This document shows, piece after piece, positions 1 through 12,819 of a stretch of DNA of 64,000 nt. Positions within the stretch are counted from its first letter, which is position 1. Each line of letters starts with the position of its first letter. This DNA comes from Tubiluchus corallicola (lineage: Eukaryota; Priapulida; Priapulimorpha; Priapulimorphida; Tubiluchidae): the NCBI GenBank assembly GCA_030141605.1, contig JAQGDQ010000132.1, positions 248,001 through 312,000 of the forward strand. Reading direction: 5' to 3'. A model generated the notes under the pieces. The model did no database searches, had not been told where the DNA came from, and was given only the letters and a program-made list of their open reading frames with translations. A program made the position numbers and the translations under genes.

Positions 1-202
1 TCATTTTATCGTAAATGCCAGTCTCTCGAATTTTTTGTTTATTTTAGTGTAAATTGTAATGTGGTTTCAAACTGGAACAAATATGTACACGTAGTTACAT
101 CGGACTCCTAGACATGACTGTGTATCCATAATGTTCTTACGCTTCTTGTTCGTGATCCAAAAGAAACTTCGTTATAACTGCATGAGCTTTTGTCTAATTT
201 AG

Positions 203-3200
203 GCAAGTATTTCAAGTCGTATGGCCCAGAGAATAACATTAGGATGGTACAGAGGACAACAAAAACGGGTAGAGTTTGTTCGTATGAAGGGACCTCAAGG
301 AAAAGGTACAAGTTTCTTGAGCATTTCTGTCGAACTAAACTTTAAATTGCTACTTTGTACGTAATCTTACTTCCTTGCATTTGATTAACACCTTTTTATG
401 TTTTGTTTGATTTGGGTTATTTTCAACATTTGCGGATAGGTTAATTTTTATCTAAATGGTGTCTTACAAATCTGTCAAAAATCGTCCACCTCATGCCTAG
501 AAAGAGCTAGTTTATATCTGCAAATTTCTTATATAAAGTTACTTTGAGGAATTAATCACTAAAGCATGGAACATTATAGGTTATACTAATGTCAAATTCT
601 AAGATGACATGCGTTGCTGGTACAGGATATTCCAAAACAAAAAATACAGTGCAGTAGAAATATAACAAAGTGAACCGGTACGTGTGCATTATGACATCGT
701 AATGGCATGAAGATAATATTATAATTTTTATGTCATTATTTCAATTTTCTTATCATATAACTTATTATGACAACACTTTTTGGTTTTTTGTGGTGCAGTT
801 TTGACATCTTTATAGCATTTGTTACTGCATTGTTTCTTTTGCAACATCCTGTAATCAAGTTTTAACTAGACCCTATTGGTTTTGCACAGGTCTGTAAATT
901 TACAGAATAGTCAGACTTTCATTGATTATATAATTGGTGTTTCATTTAATGCAGGTCATGCAGAAATGGCAGTCAGTAAAGAAAAGTCTTCAGTTACTGT
1001 TTCCTGTCCAACTACTCCTGACGAGGATAACTGGGATACAGAATTTACATTTGAAAACGAGGTGGTAGGTGGAGCCATCATAGATCGTAGTAATATCATG
1101 TCTAACTGTTTTTCTATTTTAAGCATGAGTTTATTGTTTTTTTGATGAGATGATTTTCTTGCTTTTACATAGTATCACCAATTGCATGTAAGTGTTTGTA
1201 AAATCACTTATTGCATTCTTGATGTTGTTGACTGATCCTATGTTGTTATTATTTTCATTTGTGCCACTACAATTAGACGAACACTAGAATACAAAACTTA
1301 AACAAGGGGCCACCAAGGGCGAAGTTAATTAGTGGAAAAGCATCAAATTCTGGAAGAACATCAGTGGTGTCACCTAGTGTGCATTCTCAAAAGTGCAGTC
1401 AAAAGGGAGATAAATGTCACATCATTCAGCCTCAACTTAGCCATAGGGGTAGAGACGTTAATCCGATATTACCTTATATACATCATCAACACTGTGATCA
1501 CAGGCCTGCAAATTGGCATAAACTTAATGGTGCTGCTACATCAGAGCTTAGAAATCATCAAACAAAGAATCCTTGTCAAGTTTTGTTAGCGAATGGTTGT
1601 GAAACGACGAGATCATCCCGGCATTGTTTATCTTTACCTCAGCATGATAAGTCTGAAACACATGTCACAGCAGTCAGTCATCTTAGACACAGAGATACGA
1701 CATGTGAAAACCATGCTACTGCCGATGCGTGTAATCAGAACTGTTTGCCACCGAGTCATAGCCATCGCAAGAATGCTCTTTTGACTGCCACTCGCCCCAC
1801 TGCACGATTCTACCACGGAATACGCGTCATTGACTCATCTCACTGTGACGGTGCACATATTGAAGAGGTTATTCATTTTATTTCGCTTTCTTTTTTGCTC
1901 TAACTGTTGTGTTGTTTAGAAAAATTTTGGTTGCAAGTTAGAATTTTTCGCATTTAGATATTTACATATTTGATTTTTTTAAATTTAGAAGCAATGTTAG
2001 ACTCGGCATTGTTTTACATTCAAAAGGATAAGAGAAGCTTATTTTGCAAACCTGTTAATTCAAAATTCAGTATTGCCAATATTTTGTGGGAAGAAACTTA
2101 GTTTTCAAGATAAATAGGGCTGTTACTATTATTCTCAATAGACCTATTACCTACCTTTTGTGTGTTTCAGTCATCGTATGACCATCGCCGAATGTCCGAT
2201 CCGTCTGCAAATCTCAAATCTTATGTTAAAGGATTCAGCCGTCATTCGAACTTGAAGAAAGCGTTGTCGAACTCAACAGAAAATATTGACGTTGATGTGA
2301 CATCTGAAGGATGGCATGAAGTCGAAGCAGGAGATCTTTTAGATGGTGAGACACTTTATGATACTTATGCAGTATAATACCATTATAGTGAATGTGGTTT
2401 ATTGTGTACACACTGGCAATGCGAACTTACAAAGAAGAATGAAATTTCTTCATTTATTTAACTAGTATAATAGCTTTGAATACAGTGAACTCAGTTATTC
2501 CATATTGCTGACTTTTTATTGGACCCATTGCCCACATTACTATGTATTTACAAGTTTTTATTGCCTACTTTACCTTTGCCAGTCATTTGCAAATTAATTT
2601 ACAGTTAAATTTAACCCGTTCATTGCCTGGCACTGCAGAAAGTTGTTAACGCAGCATGCAGAGTTGATAACATGTCGGGTCGAAAGGTCATTTGTCTACT
2701 AGCTGTATAAGAACAACAAGTCAGTGGCTTGGCATCCAGTTGCATGTTTCTCGTACATTCACGGGGAGCTGACTCCTGAGATTTTTCTTCAAGTGAAGAA
2801 GCCCGCAGCATGAACTTTTTACACAAGGGACAAACAAAAATTTTCTGCAAAGATTGACTTGACTTTTTTAATGTCTTTGACTTTGTGGAACATCACCAAA
2901 ATTTGCAACTGAACTTGTACATTTATTATGAAACGTTCATTCATTTTTTAGTTTATTGAAGTTATATAAAATACTTTTCATCGAATTTAAATATACAGTG
3001 TTCCCTCCCTACTTCGCGGTTCGTTTATTGTGGACTCGCCGTTTCGCGGGTTTTCAAAAATATTAATGTAAAATATTTATCACAGTATTTTCGTTGTTTC
3101 GTGGGTTTTTGCGGTACTCTGTAAAGTATTTTTGCATATGCGTAGTACGTATTGTACAGTAATATATAGATTTGATGAATTTTGCATAAAAAATCACAAA

Positions 3201-6200
3201 ATGTATAAAAACGAAATGTACTTGCACCCGCTTGAGATGCTACTTGGAGATGTCAGATTGTACACAACACACGATTGGTTGATTGATGGAAAGTGACCAA
3301 CCAGAGAATGCTGCTCTGTATCCCAGTCGCTGATTGGCTCAGGCACCGTGCAATTTGTTTTCCTTCGCTGTGCGCAGCTACCACCCTCTCAGCTCGTCCA
3401 TTTCACGTTAGCATCCAACTGTCGCATGTGCGTAGTTTAAAAATAATGTATAACTACTAAAATAACTATAGCGCCCCTACTTCACGGAAATTCACTTATC
3501 GCGGGTGGGCCTGGAACGGAACACTCACGATAAGTGAGGGAACACTGTACTGCAAATTATTTTATACTTCATAGCAGCTTCTAAAAGTACTTTACATCCT
3601 CTATGAAGACTCACATTGTACATTTTTATACACATTGTTATTACTACATGCCTGTCGGTCTACATATTATTAGCTACATATGTTTGTAGAGTACCTCGAT
3701 TATAAAGAACTTTTTTCGGGGTCTCTAGCAGGTTCGCTATAATGAGGTTTTTATACCGTATTACGGCAATAGTAAGAAATGCAGATGACTGTAACTACCC
3801 ATGTGTTCATATTTCTGTAACTTTGTAAAATTAATCAACAGAAGCAAACACACTGTCGCTGAAATAATTAAGCAAAATGAGTTTTTCTTATTTTGCTTAG
3901 AACTTTTCTTGGAAGGAAGGCTGCACTTGTTAGTTTTCTATTGACATTCTCATGTACCCCCTCTCTGTACAGTATCTGATCTCAAACTATAGATCTCACA
4001 CAATAACAGTTGTCGTTCTTGATCTTGTTTATGCATCATTTTTGTGACTCAAATTACCGTTTTGCACAACCTTGACATTGAAAGTGGAGGCTCAGATTTT
4101 CTTCATCAACTCCCAAGTACAGTCGTACCTCCGTTTTTGAATGTCTCTGTACTCGTACGAATCAGTTTTCGACCAGAAAATTTGAACTGGAATTGTCTCC
4201 GCTTTCGATGAGAACTTCGGTACTCGGCCAACCGCCAAACACGTGATGAACGCATGCGCAGCGAGCCGAGCGTAACTGAGAGTAGTCATGCACAAGATTT
4301 GAATCGCGTAACATCGCTAAGTGCTTTCTATGCTTATTTTTCTCCGCTTTTTCATGCAGGAATAATTATGTTTTTCTTTCTAAGTAATTCTATTATGTTT
4401 TTCTTATCAATTGTATCATATCTACTGTTTGAATAAACATTTTTGCATTATTATATTTCGTTTTAGTAAACTTTACAGTTCATTTGGTGATTGAGAACGG
4501 ATTATTTGCTTTTACATTATTTCTTATGGGAATAAATAATTCGGTACTCAACCAAATCAGTTTCCAAACACTTTTTAATAATGAATTATGGTCGAAAACA
4601 GAAGTATGACTGTACAAGGTTTTGAAAATGGACAGTAGGCCTTCGCGCATTTTCTATTGTCGCTCCAAATCTCTGGAATGCTCCACCAAAAGAGATTTGT
4701 TCTTTAAATTCTGTCATAACCTTCAAAAAAGCTGTCAAAATGCACTTGTTTCTTGAATATTTTACAAAATTGCTCTAGGTTATCCCTGCTTTACTGACTT
4801 GCACAGTAAATAATTCAGTACATTAACTTAAGCTCTATATTTTTATTTGTGACCATGGCTTTCTATTTGACTTTCTATTATTAACCTATAAATTTTAAAT
4901 TATAACTGTTTTTAACAATTTTTTTACTGTAAATTGTAACTGTGAGTTTTTATTCAGCATCATATGTACCTATTTCTTTTAAGTTCTAACTGCATAATTA
5001 TTTTATTGCGATTCGTTGTGTGATTTTTTTTATTTCCTTTAATTTTATCGTAAAAAGCACTGAGACCTTTAGATGGAGTGCATTTTTAGGAATAAACTAT
5101 TGTTATTATTATAAGATTGATTTTCATTCTCATGGAAGTCAAAACTGGAATTAGAAGTTAACACAAAAAATTGTGTGTTCTCTGGAAGTAAACTATATTA
5201 TGGTTATTACTATTTTTTCATTCAGTACTCACCAAAACCGACAATATCTCCTTTACAAGTTCATTTTTGAGCATACTACACTTACACGTGATGTAGTTAA
5301 CAGTTACTAACAGTTACTAAAAATGTTGCTAGTTATTGGAATATTGTTTACCGAGTGTATTATACTTTCAGAGTTTGCCCAGGACAGTATTTACAACAAG
5401 GTATGGGAGAAAGGTCTTAGTCAAGCATGGTATTGGCTGAAAGAGCGACGACGGGCCAGCTGTGTAGCTCTTAATGCATTTACAACATACGTCTCTGTGC
5501 CATGTAATACAATAATAGAAGGTAAGGCGAGCACCATCACATTTCGGTGTTGTAGGTTTCAAATTCTCTCCGTTTTCAAAGTTATACATCAAAACTCAAA
5601 TCGTAAATCTGTTATGCCTTTTACATGAAAATAGCACAGGATGAATTCAGTCACTAAACGATTACCTACACGTTCGTCCACAGCCAGCTAGCTCTTGCAG
5701 CGGTTGAGATCACTGCCTAGCTGTCCCATTATGTACCGAGGGTGACCATCAGGCCCGCAGTAGAAAATTTCCGCAGAATATTTTCATGTTAAAAATTAAG
5801 TTTGCTCATTTTTCCTTCATATCCCATTGCTTCATGTTTTTTGTGCGACACTGTTAACATGTTTTTCGATACCAATTTCTTCCAGCCAGCCAACCACTTC
5901 AGCTAACAGTTTTTTGTTCCTTTGTCTTAATAATTATATAATAATTTATTGAATATTTTTAATGTATTTTACTCAACGATCAAATTCAGTCTTCTACTAT
6001 CTAAAACATTAACTGTAACAGATCTTGCAAAATTATTCAAAAAAAAAATTTACTTGCTTGTTTTCCCACTGCTAACCTGATTGAACATTTATGGCGATTT
6101 AACGTGCTTTGGCAATGTTTGCAGCATTTTAAGTAATGCCGAGCAAAATTATTAGCGCCAATCTGTCCTAATGAATATTCTGGTTGCCTAACGCATGTGA

Positions 6201-8241
6201 CGCTAACCTGTTTAACACCTACTAGAATGGGGCAAACCTGTAAAGAAGTCGACTTGCCGTGATCATTGTTAATTAGGTGTTGCATATTTTTGCACAATAG
6301 GAAACAATAAGGTTTGCATACCGGTGAGTTTTCATGTAAGAGCCATAGGCAAACAACACATGTCAGTAAATCATCAGTAGTCAGCACATTCAGACTAATA
6401 GCAAAAGGTAGTCATTATTCTCATGCTAGAATTAACTTCTGGTTTTGCTGTAATCGTTTGATGAACACGGAAACTGATGTACACGTGTTTTTTAAGAGAA
6501 CTCCGAAAAAGCCACTGTCAAAAATATCAATTGTTAAGCTTAATACTGGCTCTGGCATTTTCATCTGCCATGCTGATTACCTGGTTTTGGAGGATGTACA
6601 CAATCATAAACGATGTTTGGTCACCTTTCCAGCTAAATATGTCATTTGAGTTTGTCATCTTTAATAATTAAAATCCATGTAATCTTTTCGCAAATATCGA
6701 TATTTAGTAGGCGAGCTGTCATAGATTAAAAATGGAAATGTCATAATGTTACTGTCAAATGTTGAGTTCGGAAACCTACTTGCAAAAAAATTCAGTGCAA
6801 CATTTATGAAATATCCATTTTTCTGTACATCTGTTTTGGATTCTTAAAATGGAATAAGAAGTTTATTTTAAATTATGTGATTTTGTCAAATTTAATTTAT
6901 AATAGTTAAATGAAAAGAAGTTATAATAAATAGAGTTAATTAAATTTATTAGAAAGATGAAAAAAGCATTCTTTTGAAAGATAAGTGATAAGAATAACTT
7001 ATCAATTTTTTGATCTCTTAATTATATGCAGAAGCCTCTGCGTCATTTGGAATATTGTTCATCACAGACAATTCGGTAGAATGAACTTGTTTCTACATAT
7101 CTTAGTTGTCAAAACAATCGCAAAACTCGTTATTTTTAACTCAGTTTATTGCTGAATTTGGCATATTTTAGGCAAGCAGTTAATGCATAATCCATTGTAT
7201 TAGCCCTGCTTATTTTGGACGCAGAAATATTGTCAATAAAAGGATTGTTAGGTGCATGATTTCTCAGCTGTCCCACTAGTATAGGTGTAAAACAATCAGA
7301 AAACGAATCAATGAATAGAACAGGGTATTTATGCATATGGCATGTGTAAATTACCTTATTTCCTGAGATTTTGTCTGTCTGTAATTCAGTGATTCTGTCC
7401 TTTTAATAAAATGGCAAAGCGGGAAATTCTTACTGCGATATTATTGCTTGGACTCCCACTGTTGGTTTCAGTAGGCCTTGGCAGACTATCGCAAATAAAT
7501 GCAGACAGTGTTTTTATACACGCATGTGAGTGTGTAATCTTTGCGTATCGAATTTCATTGCGAATTGCTTAATTATGATAACTGGGCGGTTCCTTGAGCT
7601 GCGCTGCAGTGGGTGTGTAACTGTCATTAATGTTGGGCATTTTCTAAATAGTCATTGATTAATCATTCTAAAGCAAACTATGTAACATTTGGCCATGAAG
7701 CAGGCTCCCGTTTCAATAAATAGCTACACACAAGCACACAGTACATTCACCAAGAAATGAATGCACAAATGTGCATCTACACAGAATTTGGTTTAGCGTG
7801 TACCTTGGACAGTTTCTTTGGCCCCTAGCAATCCAAATTACTCGGAGTCTACTATTCTGAAATTTTGAGCAGAACATTCCTAAAATGGTAATGCAGTTTT
7901 TTCTTTGCACTAGATGTAATTACCTGACTTTACAGAAAACTAAAATGATTCTAAAATGTACTCAGTGTAGATTGTAACATCCACTATGTTACACATGTTC
8001 TGTTTTGTAACTGTTTGTATCAGATTATTTGCTCTGCAATTATTGCTCATTAATTTAAAAAAATAAAATATCATTTCAGAAAGATGAGGCTGTAGTGTTT
8101 TATATTTTTTTAGATGATTCAAATTACGATTAAAATCAAAGATTTATTGATTTAAATCACTTGTCGCGTAATGTACTCATTGACGTTTGCTTTTTTTCAG
8201 ATTTGTTAGAAATAAAGCAGCAGCCCGTGCTGACATTTTAG
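203..8241 (+). CDS. Unrecognised His/Cys/Ser-rich protein gene, 3' part (six exons)
   Basis: I do not recognise this protein. Exons: 203-305, 955-1061, 1277-1867, 2171-2345, 5372-5521, 8201-8241 (TAG stop at 8239-8241). Every junction has AG/GT borders and all five phases agree (1,0,0,1,1), which supports one gene; the 5' end lies left of the window. About 388 residues are visible. The first exon is basic (motif RMAQRITLGWYRG). The second has an acidic-aromatic motif, NWDTEFTFEN. The 591-bp third exon is one open frame rich in His, Cys, Ser and Thr, probably disordered or metal-binding. The last three exons look folded: an acidic WHEVEAGDLLD stretch, then YNKVWEKGLSQAWYWLKERRR, ending LLEIKQQPVLTF. 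Extra exons in the 2.7-kb last intron cannot be excluded. The gene is probably real; its function is unknown. Confidence 0.6.
2996..3547. mobile_element. Tigger/pogo-like MITE with TA target duplication
   Basis: This 552-bp element starts CAGTGTTCCCTCCCTACTTCGC and ends with the inverted AGTGAGGGAACACTG, flanked by TA on both sides (2994-2995 and 3548-3549). Sub-terminal GCGG-rich text (TTATCGCGGGTGGG) is typical of non-autonomous pogo/Tigger elements of the Tc1/mariner superfamily. There is no transposase frame inside. It lies in the intron between exons 4 and 5 of the unrecognised gene. Confidence 0.85.
3690..3765. mobile_element. Tigger-type terminal fragment
   Basis: The text TACCTCGATTATAAAGAAC, a central TTTTTTCGGGG and the opposing CGCTATAATGAGG resemble the short hairpin-like termini of pogo/Tigger elements. 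Only one end is present and no TA duplication can be assigned, so this is a fragment or a solo terminus. Confidence 0.4.
4120..4612. mobile_element. Second Tigger/pogo-like MITE with TA target duplication
   Basis: This 493-bp element has imperfect inverted ends (CAGTCGTACCTCCGTTTTTG at the left; the right end read in reverse is CAGTCATACTTCTGTTTTCG) and flanking TA at 4118-4119 and 4613-4614. The internal GAACGGATTATTTGC and TTATGGGAATAAAT are typical of pogo/Tigger ends. No transposase is encoded. Its termini differ from those of the MITE at 2996, so it is a separate family. Confidence 0.85.
4625..5113 (+). mobile_element. LINE 3' end (reverse-transcriptase C-terminus plus 3'UTR)
   Basis: From about 4636 a frame reads FSIVAPNLWNAPPKEI, then a Lys-rich FKKAVKMHLF stretch and a stop. 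This is the usual last part of CR1/L2/Jockey-clade reverse transcriptases, where a 'WN.LP.EIR' motif precedes the terminal helix. An AT-rich tail follows and ends in AATAAACTATTGTTATTATTAT, typical of a LINE 3' end. The 5' part is missing. Confidence 0.7.
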
Positions 8242-9080
8242 TCTGGCTTGTGGTCAACATTCTTCACTACAAACAAGAGAGCAGCCAATATTTTACTCTG
8301 GATCATCATGTCCCAAAACAGCTGCTTGTTGTTTAATTTCCCCCCTTCTCCAAAGCTGAGTGTCTCTCTGAAAACTCAGGAAAGTACTGGAAGGATAGAT
8401 GTTAATTGCATAAAAATGACTTAGAGCACATTATAAAATGATTGTATATAGATACTATAGACTGAATTAAACTGAATTTCTCTGAAATTTCGTAACTTTT
8501 AAATCCGCCCACCTCGCACCCGTCTCTTAGTCAATTTCCTGAATCTTGACTTGGCTTGAGTAGGTAGTTTTGAAATTATAAGAAAAATTGTACAAAAAGT
8601 TTCCGTTTTTTGATACGTAAAGGCCATACACTTAAGTGTCATTTTATCTCCCTGAGAATGTTGTTTTTAATTAGACTGAATTATGCCATGCTACAGACTA
8701 GCTTCTTAGGTATGGCGCCAATGTACTTTATTTTTTATCCCATAAAGACTGATATTATCAGTGCTGCATTATTTTGTTTTGCACACAGTCTGCTCATCTC
8801 TTGCTTTGTTTATTGCCAAATATTATGCACTGCAATACTACAATTGTTTTTAGCCACATTTTAAAATTTAACTTGCCTTAGTTTTGTACATGATAAATAT
8901 TTATCCAGAATTCTTTTATGCGAACTTGCCTGTCATCATTGTATGTATATGAGCGATAACTGAGTATTGTTTGTTTTTGACTCAAAATACACACGTCAAA
9001 ATTGACCAAAGATACTAAACATTGTTCTATATACAAAAACAAAACGCTGTTGATTTTTACCGTGACATTGATGTCGTGAT

Positions 9081-9086
9081 AATAAA
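9081..9086 (+). promoter_or_regulatory. Candidate poly(A) signal of the unrecognised gene
   Basis: An AATAAA hexamer lies about 840 bases after the TAG at 8241, followed by T/G-rich sequence (GCTTGTTGCCTG). Other AATAAA-like words occur nearby in this AT-rich region, so the choice is tentative. Confidence 0.35.
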
Positions 9087-12000
9087 GCTTGTTGCCTGTA
9101 TGTATTAATTTAAGAAGTATGCTTATTGTCTAGTCATTAATTAATATTTATATTTCATTGTACATAATATATATGTATTTTATGTATTTACAGTGAATCA
9201 TATTATTTATGTATTACTTCATTTTATATTTCTGCTGGCTGTGCTATATTGTACGTAGTTAGTTTGTGTGGTATTTTGCGACTTTGTGATAACACCATGA
9301 TGAAGTTACTAAAATGTACTAATCTGTCACTCATTTCAACAGATACAAAAATTGTATTATTTTCTCATAACTCTTATTGCTACTTGTAGTATTTAATTGT
9401 GTTCAGGCAAATCTAAACTACTCTGCTCGTTTCATAATATAAATTACAAAATACATAGTAATATAAATTTTCAGGTAGTGCTGTGCTGATATAAAAATAT
9501 ATAAATTAAAAAATAAGAATTTAGTTTCTTAAAATCATGAGAAGTGCACGTATTATGCAAAATGTGTTTATCACGTTACCAATATAAACTGGTTTTCATA
9601 ACAGAAGGCCTTTGGTGTATGTTGTTTAAACCGTCAGAGAGACAATTTGCAAAACAAAAGTGCTTTAATAAGTTGCGCTGCAGAAAGTTATATTTATTGA
9701 TTTGTATTTTACATTTTTAATGGTAATCAAATGCATCTTCTTGCTTTCTTTCTATTAAAAGCTTGTCCCAATCTATTTTATAGTTTTTTTTTCGTTCGCT
9801 TAAGCCTTCGCATTTTTCTGCAAGCAAAATGTATATTTATTGTAAATAAATGTCTTCCAAAGAGACGTGTTGACAATGTGCTTTGTTTGTATTTCTATGA
9901 CTATGTGGAGTTAACTGAGTTTTTCTCGTGTTCTTTCAAGATGTGCAATCTAGTAAGCCTTTTCACAGTTCCAGCGATTGATGATGATCGTGAAAAGATC
10001 AGGGTTAAGTGTACCAGACAACGCATTTGTGTACACTACAAAGCCTCGCAGCCGAAGCTATTGTAAATGTAACAGTGTTAACAGCTAGCTAGAACCTTAC
10101 CTAGTTAATTTTTTCTGATTCCCAAGCAAGATCCTGCTAGTAAATCACTCTATGCACAGACTAATGTATAATAGGTAAAGTCCACGTAAAACAACTGAAG
10201 TTACGGAACTAATACGGTAGACGGCTTTGTTTTACCCACTGGTCACGTGATGATTGTAGTTAACACACAATGCTGTGGTACAGTTAACCTTTGACCTAAG
10301 CAACTGCACGTGTGAACAACTTGTCATGTTAGCACGATATGATACCAAAGAATAATAAATATAACACACGGTTAATACAACGAATTACTATAATTATCAA
10401 TATTCACAAAGTGATTATAAATGTAGAATAACTGTTTACAATAATAAATTTTATAGTTAAGCAGCATCGAGGCAATTTTACAGTCACCTGAAGAAATGCT
10501 ACAATTTCAAGATAATTAACATCTGCATACATGCAAAGTTTTTATCTTATCTAGTCATGCCTTCCCCAAATAGCCAAGCTGACTAGAGTTGGACAGACTA
10601 TTGATTAAAGTTGATAGCGAAATGCCAATATTATTGATTTATTATTGTGACACATGCTTAATTGTAGTTTTAAAGTGATCATGCCAGGCGTGTCAACTAA
10701 AGCTGAAAAAATGCGAGCATGTTTTTTGCGAAAATTCCCATGTCACAAAGAATTCTTCATTCCAATGGCTGCCTAAGCACTTCCGAATTACCTTTTCAAT
10801 ACCAACCATGAACCCTAACCAATTCCTCTAAGAACTTTTGCAAAGCAGTTGTCTAACCAACCTGCCCTACCCTTGCGTATTTATATTTTAACATTATGGT
10901 ACTATAACTGACTAGGTTTGGAACAGAGCTGATTCAATATAAGTTTTTCGTTAAAACTCACAAAACTTAGTGCACTGTTACAAAAACTAAGAATGATGTT
11001 TAAAAATATCTACAGAATTTACAAAGTGATTGAAAATGGTATAAGAAATCATATATATTGTACATAGTTCTTAATTTAAACCATTGGATTTTGCACAAAT
11101 TATCCGTTTCATTAAAATATTTATTTGAAAAACTAATGATATAAATCGGTATAGTATATCATTATTTCTTGTTCACTTAGTGAAGTAAATAGTTTCTGCA
11201 AAATGAAATGGTTTAAATTTTAAACAAGAATTTCAAAACAAGCATGCCTTGGTAAAAAAACAAATTACGCTTAAATTTTATGATAGCAGTATGTCGTTCT
11301 GCTCCAGAAACATAGAGATAAGTAATTTTACTTAAGAAACATGGGAAGAAAGGTAAAATTCATTCTTTCAACTGAAAGCGATTATTAATTATAGTTCATA
11401 TTATCCTGACAACCTCAGTGTTAGATAATTTCAATAAGTGCATATGCAAAAAATCTATATACTAGCCATGCATTTATGGACCATAGGCAATATTGATCTA
11501 ATGTGAGAAAAGTACAGTTTGGAAGGATTGGTGCTGGTGCTGCCCGGCAGCAAATTAGTCAATCGAGCTCTATCTAGTAGCTGCCCAAATACAGTGCGGA
11601 ATTATTAGTGTACATAGGTTATACTATACTTTTGCAGTGTAAGGAGTCAACTTATTTCTAATTGTATGAAGCCAATCAAAAGCAAAATTTTGGTCAAATA
11701 CCAGTGGCACAGCAGGCCTCTGTAGCATAGATCAAGGTGCAAAAACACAAAAGTGAACAGCTACTTACAATAATGATTAAAATATACCCTCGAGAGGAAA
11801 TAAATTTACGTTTATTAAATTTTTGATACCAACCACCAAACCAAAGAAAAAAATAAAATGTGAAAAAGGTCAGAGATGAATTACGAACCAGGGAACTTTG
11901 AATTACAAGCCCAAAAAATGAGCAAGTTCAACATCAATTCCAGGACTACTTCATTTAAAAGCAACTGGAAAAAATATCTTTAATCTAGTATGAATTTGAA

Positions 12001-12339
12001 GTCCACAGTACGAATTTGCAGTCTATAATGCTATATTGTTGATAAGTAGCATTATTAATGAGAAGGAAAAAGAGTAATAGTTTAGCTGTATGTCATACAA
12101 ATTTCACTTGACAAAATACTATCTTACAAGCCATACAGCCTAGTTTTGAAAAATTAAGTGTTATTGCCTAACAGTAACGGATATGAAATTTAAGTGTAAT
12201 TTCATGTGCTATGAATCATGCGATACAGCATTCATTGAGCCAATGTACAATAACTATTGAACTTAGTTTAGAAATAAGCGAGTAAATTGCTTAACACATA
12301 AAACCCCCAATAATTATAGTCCTCATTATAAAAAATGTT

Positions 12340-12345
12340 TTTATT
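12340..12345 (-). promoter_or_regulatory. Candidate poly(A) signal of UBE2M
   Basis: On the minus strand this is AATAAA, about 475 bases past the UBE2M stop codon. It is assigned only by position and hexamer. Confidence 0.3.
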
Positions 12346-12819
12346 ATGTCCCTGAAGAGACAACTGACGTAATCATTGAGATGCTACAGGTATTTCTATA
12401 CATAACACAGCATATGTGTATAAATGGGCAGAAATCATGGGGTACTTGAATCAACCCGAGTGACCCGACGGTGCATATTTCTACAGAAAACTAGGTGAAA
12501 AAATAATATAACTTTTTCCTCGCTAGTATTTTATGCTATTTTGATTTGTACAGACCGCGTAGCTGAGTTGAACAGTTGAACTGCAGTCGCGAAGTGCCAT
12601 AAAAACACTACCATAACAATCAATGTACATGCAGTATATACTGGTGAGAGCTAGGCTGATCTAGCCTAGCTGCCACTCGCTCTTCATCCGAGAACAAGCT
12701 TTATAATTCAGTCTGTCCAAGTTCAGACATAAAACAGCAAAGTCGTCATGTCGAATAATTAGCTCAGCTGCCCTCTATTTACAGTGCACAACACGGTTAC
12801 TATGAAAACAGGTAAGATA

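Larger units (their letters stand above)
8242..12819. other. Intergenic and 3'UTR interval between convergent genes
   Basis: I see no gene here. The left part should be 3'UTR of the unrecognised gene and the right part 3'UTR of UBE2M on the other strand. Short frames such as 9731-10066 have no recognisable family or splice context. The rest is AT-rich unique sequence with no clear repeat. Confidence 0.6.

Noticed and set aside
5323-5371. N-terminal extension MLLVIGILFTECIIL of the frame at 5323
   Set aside because: It is intron sequence before the ctttcag acceptor at 5371; the exon proper starts at 5372 and joins exon 4 in phase.
6037-6649. Overlapping frames of 111-116 codons on both strands
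   Set aside because: Composition is ordinary for this AT-rich sequence, there is no family resemblance, and the phase needed to join exons 5 and 6 of the unrecognised gene is not met by visible splice sites.
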